Source: Ustilago trichophora
Lineage: Eukaryota > Basidiomycota > Ustilaginomycetes > Ustilaginales > Ustilaginaceae
Reading direction: 5' to 3'
DNA: 64,000 nucleotides
NCBI GenBank assembly: GCA_900323505.1
Contig: OOIN01000004.1
Location: 496,001 to 560,000 of the forward strand
Part shown: positions 43,040 to 52,415 of the stretch, piece by piece
How the letters are laid out: every line of letters starts with the position of its first letter
Numbering within the stretch: position 1 is the stretch's first letter
The notes under the pieces: model-generated
Told to the model about the DNA's origin: nothing
Databases searched by the model: none
Seen by the model: the letters and a program-made list of their open reading frames with translations, nothing else
Made by a program: the position numbers and the translations under genes

Positions 43040-44383
43040 TCAAGCAATCTCCTGATTTTCAGTACGAGGCGCAGGAACGTTGAGCAGCGAGACATTGTTC
43101 TCACGCGCCCAAAATCGAATGGCTTGCAAGTCGTAGGCTGTCTGTGATGTCAGTGGGCCCTGGAAAGATGTAACCATGCTGATGTCAGGGAGGGTCTCTA
43201 GCAGTGTCCTAGTGCAATCAAAGATTTGCGTGGCCAGATAGATATGATCGCCTGTAATTTGAGGTCTTCGAGCAATCTCAGCGCTGATGGGCATGCAGAA
43301 TAGTCGAAGCTCAATTTGGGCCTCTTTCTCCCGACCTTCTCTGCCAACGAGCTCGGCGATAAAAAGGGACACCAAGCCTGCGCTGTTGACGGGCAGTTCT
43401 TCAAGGTACAGTGCCTCGTCACTGTTGCCGATATCTACAGTGATCCTGCGCACTCTGGGCAGCTGCAAACTTGAGTTGACAAACAGAGAGCGTCTGCCGA
43501 GGTAGAGGATTGTGTCCTCCAGCCGAAAGCCAAAATGGCGGATGTTCTGTTGATGATGGAGCAGTATCTGCTTGAGTAGAAGCTCGTTAAGACTGTCAAG
43601 TCTTCCTATCTTGACCCTTTGTATCCCACAAAGAGCTATGTTGGCTAATTGCGGGCATACGAGGAGAGCCTCCTCAAGAGAGAGGGGGAGGATGTCGGTG
43701 AGCATGCCGTCGAGCTTGATATTCTTGATGACGTCGGCATTCCTGACCAGAGCTTCAAGTCGTTCAGCAATCAGAGGCCACTGGGTATTTCGAGGGCGTA
43801 GGTTGAGCCACCTTTTCTCCCAGAAACCTCTCCGAAGGAGTTTATCCCAGGCGTTGCAGACCAAACGAATGTCTACTTCCTTGAGTTCTCTAGGCTCTCG
43901 TCTCGAGCGCTGCACAGTAATCAGGATGACATTTTTTAGCTCAGTGGGCAGAGGGCGTCCGAATGATACTCCGCGCACCTGACGGATGATCTTCGCTGCG
44001 ATAGAAAGACCTTTCATGCTCCAACTGATGGGCAAGATGGGAGGATGGTCCCATTGCCAGCCATCATGGACTTGAGGATAACGCCGTCGTAGAAAGCCTC
44101 TCCAGCCCCAAGATTTCGCGGTACCTCCTGTGTTGCTAGCAGTCTGAGCCTCGGTCTCCAGTGTACGAGCTGCTAGAGAAGGTCGAACGACGGGACTGTG
44201 CTTGACGACTGTACGAGCTGTGAAGCTAAGCGTGTGGAGCAGGTCGGAAGGTCCAGACGAATGTTGAGGGCCTGATTGAGAATTGAGGAAGTGAGAGCGT
44301 TGTGCCTGACCAGAGCTGTTGGCGAGTCTGGATATGGCCCAGAGGCAAGGAGCCCATCGCAAGAGACGAACGATGCCGCTCAT
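43040..44383 (-). CDS. F-box-like protein of unknown target
   Basis: 447 residues, intronless. The ATG at 44383 is chosen because the upstream frame starts only at a TTG. The N terminus MSGIVRLLRWAPCLWAISRLANS is hydrophobic and could serve as a signal or organelle sequence. Residues about 145-190 fit a degenerate F-box: LPTELKNVILITV, then EVDIRLVCNAWDKLL and FWEKRW (pattern LP.E....I.., ..L.LVC..W..L). The rest has alternating Leu-rich segments (NIKLDGMLTDILPLSLEEAL, LLVCPQLANIALCGIQRVKI), like the irregular Leu-rich C termini of basidiomycete F-box proteins. If correct it would be a substrate adaptor of SCF ligases, the machinery that DCN1 in this window regulates; that link is general, not specific. 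No similarity to the secreted family was seen. Confidence 0.75.
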   Translation of the reverse strand: MSGIVRLLRWAPCLWAISRLANSSGQAQRSHFLNSQSGPQHSSGPSDLLHTLSFTARTVVKHSPVVRPSLAARTLETEAQTASNTGGTAKSWGWRGFLRRRYPQVHDGWQWDHPPILPISWSMKGLSIAAKIIRQVRGVSFGRPLPTELKNVILITVQRSRREPRELKEVDIRLVCNAWDKLLRRGFWEKRWLNLRPRNTQWPLIAERLEALVRNADVIKNIKLDGMLTDILPLSLEEALLVCPQLANIALCGIQRVKIGRLDSLNELLLKQILLHHQQNIRHFGFRLEDTILYLGRRSLFVNSSLQLPRVRRITVDIGNSDEALYLEELPVNSAGLVSLFIAELVGREGREKEAQIELRLFCMPISAEIARRPQITGDHIYLATQIFDCTRTLLETLPDISMVTSFQGPLTSQTAYDLQAIRFWARENNVSLLNVPAPRTENQEIA

Positions 44384-45597
44384 GGTCAAAATCGTGGCGG
44401 GATGAAGAAATGGTGGTAGTAATGAGAACAAGCTTCGTTACCGAGCTCTGGTTTTAAGAGGGCGAGATCAATCTTGTGTCATGAAGCTCGTCAGCTGCCA
44501 TGGTTTAGATCAAGCAAAATTTGTGCCAGTTCAATGCCCACTTTGCTCGATGATGGGCGCGACTTTTCACTTCTCACGCAACGCTCGGATCCCTTCAAGA
44601 TGCAAGGCTCATTTGCGCTCCCCACGCCCTTCCCTCCTATCCTTCACCGTTCTCTCGCGTGCATCTTTAGCTCTTGTCTTCTGCATTAGGGGCTCTCAAA
44701 GCACCTGCGGTCGGATCTGGACTGGATGGAATGTCAGATCACAAGCACAGCGATGAGAAACATGGCAGGTGGCTTCTGCACAACCTGACAGCCGACGCGT
44801 CTTGAATTGTTAGGTCGAAAAGGATTGCGGGCTCGATCTCGATTGAATGCGCAAAGATTACCCGATGCCGATGGAAACAAACTTTTCAAAAAGGCGTGAT
44901 TGCGCAAGAAGTGCGGCAATGAGGGCAACGTGCATGCTGTGAAGCTTGTCGAATCAATTCTTTTGCTGCCTAGTCGGTCACCTTTTGGCTCGAGTCACTC
45001 GAACTCTCGGCACCTCTGTAGGAACATCAATTCAACTTTCAATCGGTCCCCGATGGCAATTTGAGCAGCATGGCAGCCAGCTAAGCAAAGCTAGATCTTC
45101 CAAAACCGAACGCAAGTAAGAATGCAAGAAAGAAGGCAGCAACATCGACTCATCACTCGAAGTTGCGTCTGTCCGCGAGATGGTTTAGCGAGTGAAAGCG
45201 TAAGAGTGGTTAATCTCCGAGTCTCTCCCGCGTGTCTTTCGAGCTGTTGGAGAAAGAGAGAGACCCCAGCTCTTGAGAAAAATAAAATTTGGTGAATTTG
45301 GAAGAATTTGTGGTCAAGCAGAGTCATACCGTCGTGGGAGATTGCGATAAAAGATCTCAAACGCATCAAGTCAGAGAGTGTGTGGGTAGGCTGTGGCTGA
45401 GATTGAGGTTGAGACTGAGGCAGTCAGCGGTCGAACCCTCTTGAAACAGGCTCGAGCGCACACACTCTATGCTTGCATTCTGCCAGACGCTGCGTTGCAT
45501 ACACAAGCGCTCCGAAACAGCAAGCTTCGGTTGCTCCCTCACCACCATCTCTTCACACACTTGGACATCGTGCTAACCACAGATCTCATCCATCACA
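44384..45597. other. Divergent spacer between the F-box-like gene and phosphoglycerate dehydrogenase
   Basis: 1.2 kb without a supported gene. The last 200 bases before 45598 are C/A-rich and may be the 5' UTR. Nothing else recognised. Confidence 0.5.
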
Positions 45598-47070
45598 ATG
45601 TCTGAAACACATGGACAAGCTTTCCACCGCGCTGGCTTCTCGCCGCCCGCCAACGCTGGCTCCTTCTCGGCCATGATGGCAGCCCAGGCTGGCGCTCAGC
45701 GTCTCGCCAACGGCACCTCGATCCACCCTTCCACCTCACCTCCCGCTTCTTTCTCGCCTCCTCGCGCTCGCTCCACCTCACAGTCGGTTCCCCTATCGGC
45801 GCCGCGTCTGCTTACTCCCTTTGACACGGGTGACATCAAGATCCTCTTGCTCGAAAATGTCTCGCAGGGTGCTGTCAAGATGCTCAAGGAGCAGGGCTAC
45901 CAGGTCGACTTCCACACCAAGGCTTGGAGCGAAGACGAGTTGATCCAGAACATCGGACAGTACCACGCCATTGGTATCCGCAGCAAGACCAAGCTCACTT
46001 CCAAGGTTTTCCGTGCCGCCCACAAGCTGCTCGTCGTCGGCTGCTTCTGCATCGGTACCAACCAGGTCGATCTCGAGGCCGCTGCCAAGGCTGGTGTCGC
46101 CGTCTTCAACTCCCCCTTTGCCAACTCGCGTTCGGTTGCTGAGCTTGTCATCGGTGAGATGATCAGCTTGTCGCGTCAGCTCGGCGACCGTGTCAACGAG
46201 ATGCGATCGGGCACGTGGAACAAGGTCTCCAAAGGATGTTACGAAGTGCGAGGCAAGATCCTCGGTATTGTCGGCTACGGCCACATTGGATCGCAGCTCT
46301 CCGTTCTTGCCGAGTCTATGGGCATGCACGTCATTTACTACGATGTTGTACCTCTCATGCCTCTGGGATCCGCCAAGCAGGTGCCCACCCTAAACGAATT
46401 GCTCGGCACGGCCGATTTCGTTTCATTGCATGTGCCCGAGCTGCCCGAGACCAAGAATATGATCCGCAGCGAGCACATCAAGGCCATGAAGAAGGGCTCG
46501 TACCTGATCAACAACGCACGAGGCAGTGTGGTCGACATCCCTGCGCTCGTTGAGGGCCTCAGGTCGGGTCACCTCGCTGGTGCTGCTGTCGACGTGTTCC
46601 CCAAGGAGCCCGCGGCCTCGGGACCAGGCACCTTCTCCAACGAACTAAACAGCTGGGCTTCGGAGCTCTGCCAGCTGCCCAACGTCATGCTCACCCCACA
46701 CATTGGAGGCAGCACCGAAGAGGCGCAAAGAATGATTGGCATCGAGGTTTCCGATGCCCTGATCCGTTACATCAACTTTGGTGGTTCGGTGGGTGCTGTC
46801 AACTTCCCCGAAGTCGATCTGCGTGCCATTACCGAGGCCGACTCGCGTGTTATTCGAATCTGCTACGTCCACCAGAACCAGCCCGGTTCGCTGCGTGCGG
46901 TCAACGAGATTTTGGGATCGTTCAACGTCGAGAAGCAGCACTCGGATTCCAAGAAAGCTACTGCCTATCTGATGGCAGATATCAGTGTCACGTCTGAGAA
47001 CGACATTCGCGAGATCTATGACCGTATCTCCAAGACCAACGCCAACATTCTCACTCGTCTGCTGTCCTGA
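45598..47070 (+). CDS. SER3: D-3-phosphoglycerate dehydrogenase
   Basis: First committed step of serine synthesis: oxidation of 3-phosphoglycerate with NAD+. 490 residues, intronless; yeast Ser3/Ser33 are about 469. A disordered Ser/Pro-rich leader (1-75) precedes the substrate domain. NAD fold GYGHIGSQ at 226-233. Catalytic residues: Arg308 in NNARGSVVD, a Glu of the VFPKEP region (337) and His368 in LTPHIGGST. The C-terminal ACT domain (about 418-490, IRICYVHQNQPGSLRAVN) is the likely serine-sensing regulatory site. The ATG at 45598 (CACAATGTC) is the first in frame. The symbol follows yeast; the paralogue SER33 is equally close. Confidence 0.96.
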   Translation: MSETHGQAFHRAGFSPPANAGSFSAMMAAQAGAQRLANGTSIHPSTSPPASFSPPRARSTSQSVPLSAPRLLTPFDTGDIKILLLENVSQGAVKMLKEQGYQVDFHTKAWSEDELIQNIGQYHAIGIRSKTKLTSKVFRAAHKLLVVGCFCIGTNQVDLEAAAKAGVAVFNSPFANSRSVAELVIGEMISLSRQLGDRVNEMRSGTWNKVSKGCYEVRGKILGIVGYGHIGSQLSVLAESMGMHVIYYDVVPLMPLGSAKQVPTLNELLGTADFVSLHVPELPETKNMIRSEHIKAMKKGSYLINNARGSVVDIPALVEGLRSGHLAGAAVDVFPKEPAASGPGTFSNELNSWASELCQLPNVMLTPHIGGSTEEAQRMIGIEVSDALIRYINFGGSVGAVNFPEVDLRAITEADSRVIRICYVHQNQPGSLRAVNEILGSFNVEKQHSDSKKATAYLMADISVTSENDIREIYDRISKTNANILTRLLS

Positions 47071-48198
47071 TTCAGTCGAGCTAGCTTGCATCAACGCCTG
47101 CTAGATGATCCCCTTTTTCACACATGTGCTCAACGCCGCCTGTACAACGCTTCGCATCGAAAATTACACGCATTCTGTTCTCCATTCCGATACCAGTCGA
47201 CTGCATTCTGAACTAGCTTGAAGGAGGAGAAGAAGGTGAAATTGTGACATATGCTTGAGGGTGTGACAGGATCGGGGGACGCGACCCATCTGGCGCCGAT
47301 CTGAGGGGTGAAGCAATTCGCGAGGATTCAAGGGTCCAGCTGGAGCCAGGGCGGACTTGCTGCGTGCGTGATTTGCATTTCATGCGGATGCGGCCAAAAT
47401 GCTGTGGAGGCCGCGCAGTTCAATGTTGTGCGGAACTGCTCGTGTGAGCCTTATCGCTTGGGGTCAATTGGGCGCACGCGCTGTGACTGCAAAGGTACGG
47501 CGTACAGTACTGTACAGTACGCTTTGCATTCGCCTTGTGTGATAGGTCCGCGGATGCAAAGCTGTGCTCTCGGTGCGACCCCTTCCGAGTCGAGACACAT
47601 ACTTTGACTCTCAGGTTTGAAGCTCCCTTGATAGCGATTGCAAGTGTGTGCTTGACGAAGCGAAAAGCAGCAAAAAGTGTGATGGAAGCATAACAACAAA
47701 CGCTTCGTCGACATCGGTGAGCAATTGAGACAAGTGAAGCTGCCGCTTCGGCAATACAGTAGCCCTGTCTGCCACTCGTTCCCTCCCCGCTCTGGTCACC
47801 GGTGAAGATCCAGCACCAGATGGCTGGGCTCATTTGGACGCAGAACGACCCCTGTGGTAGGCTTGTGTCTCATAGAAGCGATACGCTGCTCGCTCGGCAG
47901 GTCAGCGTCAATCTCTAATCGAGGCGTGGTTGACTGCCACGACACTAACGAGATCCCCCCGCATTTCCATTCGCTATCTCTCTGTCCCTCCGTGACTCGG
48001 CTCAGCCGCCAATCAGCGCACAGATCCCCCTTCCTTGTCTACATAAGCCTACACTTGCCCGACCATCCGCTGTCACCCCCTTCCCCTCCACCACCACCAC
48101 CATTCCATCGAGTCCCTACAATTCCTTGATCGAGTCCCGCCAACCTAGTCAACCATACCATCTGCCTCATACACCCACTCTCGTAAACAGACAGGATC
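47071..48198. other. Spacer upstream of bleomycin hydrolase
   Basis: 1.1 kb without a gene. The strongest single copy of the recurring palindrome, GTACAGTACTGTACAGTAC, is at 47502-47520. A C-rich tract (CCTCCACCACCACC) lies near 48085-48100 in the probable 5' UTR. Confidence 0.5.
47502..47520. promoter_or_regulatory. GTACAGTAC nested palindrome
   Basis: GTACAGTACTGTACAGTAC contains two overlapping perfect 14-bp palindromes. It lies 680 bases upstream of the bleomycin hydrolase start. Confidence 0.4.
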
Positions 48199-49869
48199 AT
48201 GGGATCATCCGCATCTAAGCCTGTCGCCGATAAGGCAGCTTCCTCGTCACCATCGTCTTCGTCCGGCGAAGCGATGAACGAGAAGGCCAAGTACACGGTC
48301 GGTGTCGACTCTTCGCGTCCACATGCTCAGGGCTCGAGCATCATCAACCACCACGCTGCTGACCGTCTTGCCCGCATCCAAGCCGAGACGCTCCAGCGTT
48401 ACGGTGTTTCCGCCTCTTCCTCGACAAAGACCGCCGACCGTGCGCCCGGTATCTCGCTCAAAGCCCTTCCCGACTGGCAAGCTTCTGCACTCTCCACTCA
48501 GTCTGCTCGTCTCGCTCAGATGACACTGCACAATGCCGCTATCGCAGCAAGTCTCCACCGCCGCGACGTCGAAGTCTCGTGTGAACACATCTTCTCCCAC
48601 GCCATCCCCTACGAAGTCAAGCCCGTTGTCAACCAAAAGTCGTCTGGTCGCTGCTGGCTCTTTGCCACCTGCAATGTCATACGTCACCAAGCCGCCAAGG
48701 TTCTCGAGCTCGACGAGTTCGAGCTGTCGCAGAGCTACCTCAGCTTCTGGGATAAGCTCGAAAAATCCAACTACTTCCTCGAGAATATGATCGAGCTTGC
48801 CGACGAGGCACTCGACCAGCGCGTAGTTGGCTTCCTCAAGACTGCGCCGACCAACGACGGTGGTCAGTGGGACATGGTTGCCAACTTGCTCGAAAAGTAC
48901 GGTGTCGTGCCCAAGTCGGTCTTCCCCGAGAGCTACAACTCGAGCTACTCGTCCCAGATCAATTGGCTTGTTACGCTCAAGTTGCGCGAGTACACACTCG
49001 AGCTCAGGCAAATCAAGAAGGATGTCGAGAGGAAGTTCGGCTTGCTGGCCCACCAGGAGCACAGGTCGATCAGCCCCCAGGAGATTGCACATGCCGTGCG
49101 ACAGGCTCAGCGCGCCAGGAAGGATGAGCAGATGGAGGAAGTCTACCGCCTCCTCGTCATTTCGCTCGGCACTCCACCTCAGCCCGATGAGGAATTCACT
49201 TACAATTACCGCAACAAGGACGGCAAGTTTGTCTCGATCAAATCGACTCCTCGCAAGTTCCTCGCCGAGTACACTGGCAGCTTTGACCACAAGACTCGTT
49301 GCTCACTCATCCACGATCCTCGCCATCCCGCCGACCGACTCATCACCGTGGAACGCCTCGGTAACGTCTGGGAAGGCACCCCCATCAGCTACGTTAACAC
49401 CACCGTCGACGTGATGCGTGACGCCGTCGTCAAATCCATCAAGGCCGGTCACCCCGTCTTCTTTGGTTGCGACGTCGGCCAGTTCTCCGACAAGACTTCC
49501 GGTATCATGAACCCAGACCTCTTTGGCTACGAGGACGCCTTCAACATCTCGCTTGGCCTGACCAAGGCACAGCGTATCGAGCTCGGCGAATCATCCATGA
49601 CCCACGCCATGGTCATCACCGCCGTCCACATCGACGACAAGACCGGCAAAGTCGAGAGGTACCGAGTCGAAAACTCGTGGGGTGAAGCAGGCGTCGGTAA
49701 CGACAAGGGATTCATGGTGATGAGCGATAAATGGTTCGAAGAGTTCAACTACCAAGTGGTGGTCAGTCAGAAGTTTATCCCCAAGCATCTGTGGGCATTG
49801 TTCACCAAAGGTGTCGATGGCGAGACAATCAGGTTGCCCCCTTACGACCCTCTTGGTGCGCTTGCTTGA
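48199..49869 (+). CDS. LAP3: Bleomycin hydrolase, cysteine aminopeptidase
   Basis: Papain-like (C1B) aminopeptidase that forms a hexameric barrel with active sites inside; it also hydrolyses homocysteine thiolactone and bleomycin. 556 residues, intronless, against about 455-485 for the family. The catalytic triad is present: Cys152 in QKSSGRCWLFATCN, His in SSMTHAMVITAV and Asn in YRVENSWGEAG. The C-terminal arm ends PLGALA, close to the autoprocessed end that regulates the site. The extra N-terminal 90-100 residues are Ser/Ala-rich and begin MGSSASKP, which fits an N-myristoylation signal (Gly2, Ser6, Lys7), so part of the enzyme may be membrane-bound. No internal ATG before the conserved domain is clearly better placed than 48199. 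Confidence 0.96.
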   Translation: MGSSASKPVADKAASSSPSSSSGEAMNEKAKYTVGVDSSRPHAQGSSIINHHAADRLARIQAETLQRYGVSASSSTKTADRAPGISLKALPDWQASALSTQSARLAQMTLHNAAIAASLHRRDVEVSCEHIFSHAIPYEVKPVVNQKSSGRCWLFATCNVIRHQAAKVLELDEFELSQSYLSFWDKLEKSNYFLENMIELADEALDQRVVGFLKTAPTNDGGQWDMVANLLEKYGVVPKSVFPESYNSSYSSQINWLVTLKLREYTLELRQIKKDVERKFGLLAHQEHRSISPQEIAHAVRQAQRARKDEQMEEVYRLLVISLGTPPQPDEEFTYNYRNKDGKFVSIKSTPRKFLAEYTGSFDHKTRCSLIHDPRHPADRLITVERLGNVWEGTPISYVNTTVDVMRDAVVKSIKAGHPVFFGCDVGQFSDKTSGIMNPDLFGYEDAFNISLGLTKAQRIELGESSMTHAMVITAVHIDDKTGKVERYRVENSWGEAGVGNDKGFMVMSDKWFEEFNYQVVVSQKFIPKHLWALFTKGVDGETIRLPPYDPLGALA

Positions 49870-50224
49870 GATGAAGATTATAGCATACATTTGTTGAAAT
49901 AATGACAAGAGCATCACCTCCATCCACTCGTTGAGATTACAATTCTGTGAATCATCTAGCGTTTGAAATGCTTGAGCCTGGGGAATTGTTGGTTTTTGCC
50001 AGAGATGTTTCCGAGCGGCGGCGATCTTCGATTCTCTTATAAGCACGATCTTTCGGGGTAGATACTGACAACTCTTCCGCGGAATCGTAAAAGTTGCATC
50101 AATTCATCTCTACACAACCGCATCTCGTTATGCAACGATGTCCACCTTAAACTTAGCGTTTTTGTATAAAGAGTCATTTTGATCGGTATCACTTTTCATT
50201 CGTAAGGAGGCAAAGAAAGAAGAA
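49870..50224. other. Spacer between convergent bleomycin hydrolase and ALG5 genes
   Basis: 355 bp of shared 3' flank, AT-rich for this window. No terminator-like or coding structure recognised. Confidence 0.5.
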
Positions 50225-51682
50225 TTACAGGGCAGGAGGTGGACTTTTCCAACGACCTAGACTATAATTTGCCCTAATCACAATCAAATCCAACGCCATA
50301 CGAATAGAGTCTTTGACCAAATCAATTTTGCTACCTCCAACCTCTTTCCAATCAACTGCCACCTCAGCTATAGGGATTGGCAAACCTTTCAAAGGATTTT
50401 CCTCGTTGTCCCCTTCATCATCGTTGTCTTCATCGGAAGAAGAGAAGAGGGATGTACTCGGTGGAACTTGCTGCAAGGCTAGCTGGGATGATGTTTGTGC
50501 AAGGATGAGAAGTTCGACGTCAAAAATCCATCCGTCGATATGGCTAGTTGGGAAAACAAGGCGAGCAGTCGGACGGGTGAAGAGTTTGAATCCACACTGG
50601 GTGTCTTTGATCTCTGGTTGAACCGGGAGGGCTGTTCTTCTCTCTCCGCATGCTTTTGCTGCTCTTTTGCCTGGCGACTTTTTGCCGTTCGTGCCTCTGA
50701 GTCTCCTAATCAGCCCTCCGAGGGTCGGAGGCCTCAAGAGTAAAGTGAGGAATAGATGGAAGCTGTGCATCAAAAAGTTCCTGACAAAACTGCGTTTCAC
50801 TACAGCATCGCTTTTCACCATATGCGCCCGACTTCCCACTGCCACACCGTGGCCTTGGGCTGTGACGATTTGCGACATAGTGTTACAAAGCTTGGCGAGG
50901 TCGGGGAAGGAAGTCGCCCCATCGGCGTCGGCGAAAAGGATCAGGGATCCACGAGAGTGCAATACGCCATGACGGACTGCTCCTCCCTTGCCCCTATTCT
51001 TGACAAGACGCACTACACGAATTGTTGCAGGCGAAGAGGAGGTGGAGGCAAAGTCAAGCGCAATTTGGTGGGTGCTGTCTCGGGAGCCATCGTCGACGAT
51101 GATGATTTCGTAGGTTGAGAGTGGGCTATGGAGAGCAGAGTGGACGGAGGAGGAGTTGGCAGAATCGGTGCTAGAGTTTCCGTTGAGATGCGGCTTGCCG
51201 TTCGGCAGAGCTTTTCCATTAGAGCTCGACTTATTGTCCAGCCCTTGAACCAGGCTCCTTTCCTGCTTCTTGAGCGACTCCAAGAATTCGACTGTCTCTT
51301 TGAGCATCCCCGGCAATCGCTCCTTCTCATTGTACGCTGGAACCACAACACTGAGCTGCACCGGCGCATTCATCCCATCATCTTTCTCCTCCAGCTCCTC
51401 CAACAAGCTCGGCAGAAGTTGTGGCTCTTTGGCACCCGTCGAGAGGAAGGTGAGCTCCGAAGGGGAACTACTCTGCTGCTCAGGAGTGAGCAGGACGATC
51501 ACCAGGTAGAACGAAGATGCGGCGAGAACTAGCAGGGTGACCAGCACCAAAGTTATTTGCGGATAGTAGTGGTACAAGGCGATAGGAACCGCCGAGAGGA
51601 AGGAGTATATTGTGCCATCGAGAAGGGTTGTTGGTGGAGCGCTGCCGGCGATCGCGGCTCCTGCGCAACAGGCGGCGCCCAT
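50225..51682 (-). CDS. ALG5: Dolichyl-phosphate beta-glucosyltransferase
   Basis: Transfers glucose from UDP-glucose to dolichyl phosphate on the ER membrane, giving Dol-P-Glc for N-glycan glucosylation. 485 residues, intronless; yeast Alg5 is 334. The N-terminal membrane anchor is at about 43-65 (ITLVLVTLLVLAASSFYLVI). GT2 motifs: SVVVPAYNEKERLP (about 111), IIIVDDGSRD (193-202), VRLVKNRGKGGAVRHG, the metal-binding FADADGA (250-256), AVGSRAHMV, KDTQCGFKLF and the conserved end DGWIFDVELLILA with VDWKEVGGSKI. The extra length comes from low-complexity insertions at about 142-188, 322-355 and 408-432. The start MGAACCAGAAIAG at 51682 is the first ATG; an AG before it (CTCTTCCAG) could be a 5' UTR acceptor. 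Confidence 0.95.
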   Translation of the reverse strand: MGAACCAGAAIAGSAPPTTLLDGTIYSFLSAVPIALYHYYPQITLVLVTLLVLAASSFYLVIVLLTPEQQSSSPSELTFLSTGAKEPQLLPSLLEELEEKDDGMNAPVQLSVVVPAYNEKERLPGMLKETVEFLESLKKQERSLVQGLDNKSSSNGKALPNGKPHLNGNSSTDSANSSSVHSALHSPLSTYEIIIVDDGSRDSTHQIALDFASTSSSPATIRVVRLVKNRGKGGAVRHGVLHSRGSLILFADADGATSFPDLAKLCNTMSQIVTAQGHGVAVGSRAHMVKSDAVVKRSFVRNFLMHSFHLFLTLLLRPPTLGGLIRRLRGTNGKKSPGKRAAKACGERRTALPVQPEIKDTQCGFKLFTRPTARLVFPTSHIDGWIFDVELLILAQTSSQLALQQVPPSTSLFSSSDEDNDDEGDNEENPLKGLPIPIAEVAVDWKEVGGSKIDLVKDSIRMALDLIVIRANYSLGRWKSPPPAL

Positions 51683-52062
51683 GATTGTGATGACACACCT
51701 GGAAGAGTGCGCTTTAGTGCAATGTTGAGGTTGAAGTCGATGAGGATGGTGAAGTCTACAACCAGGTTCAGCAATGCTGTGACATCGAGCAATCCTGAAT
51801 GGCCGGCCAAGTTAACAGCGTCCCTGCTTCGATGCTTGCGTGTGGTGATGGGGAGGAACGCACGCCCTGTTTCGAATCTGTCGATCGCCTTGTAAAGATG
51901 GTATGATAGTAGTAGTGAAGCAACCAGCCCCAGCAGATATGTGGGGAAGAAAAGAAGAAGAAAGCGTGGAGTTGTGATTGTGTAAGGAGTTCAGCGGAGT
52001 ATGTACGAGCCAACCAGAAGGATCAAGCTTGGCACGAGCAAGGCACGGATCACCGTGTGCAT
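51553..52062 (-). pseudogene. Broken membrane-protein-like reading frame upstream of ALG5
   Basis: From an ATG at 52062 the frame reads MHTVIRALLVPSLILLVGSYILR and meets TGA at 51993-51991. The same frame then stays open and still looks like a membrane protein: FLLLFFPTYLLGLVASLLLS, YHLYKAIDRFETGRAFLPI, then AGHSGLLDVTALLNLVVDFT. It ends at 51553, overlapping the first 130 bases of ALG5 in another frame. No GT..AG intron that removes the TGA in phase is convincing. It may be a decayed gene fragment (the hydrophobic N terminus of a P450-like protein is one guess) or a gene whose splicing I failed to resolve. Confidence 0.4.
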
Positions 52063-52415
52063 GAAGTGCACTGTCTGTGTTCGGCAAAGACCCTTCCTTG
52101 TCTCGACTTGATTTTCGGCACGCACGCAGGCTGTGAAGCTTGTGGGCCGGTGTCCTGCTGCGTCGACGTGTCAGCTTGCAGAAAGCCATTTCGGTTGGAT
52201 TAACCCTCCAAAAAAAAACACAAAGTCAAATAAATGAGGGGGAAAAAGAAACCACAAGAAATTAAGCTTGTTCCTTCTCACTTATATCGCTTCTCAACTT
52301 CATTGGCAATCACTCACACTCAATCATAGGTCACTATGGACTCGACAAGAAGCCACAATGCATGTGAAAGTAGCATCTACAAAGCTCTGCATGTGTGCAA
52401 GATGGATGCGGGGGT

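Noticed and set aside
48247..49290. 347-codon frame antisense to bleomycin hydrolase
   Set aside because: Same antisense effect of codon bias; no recognisable domain.
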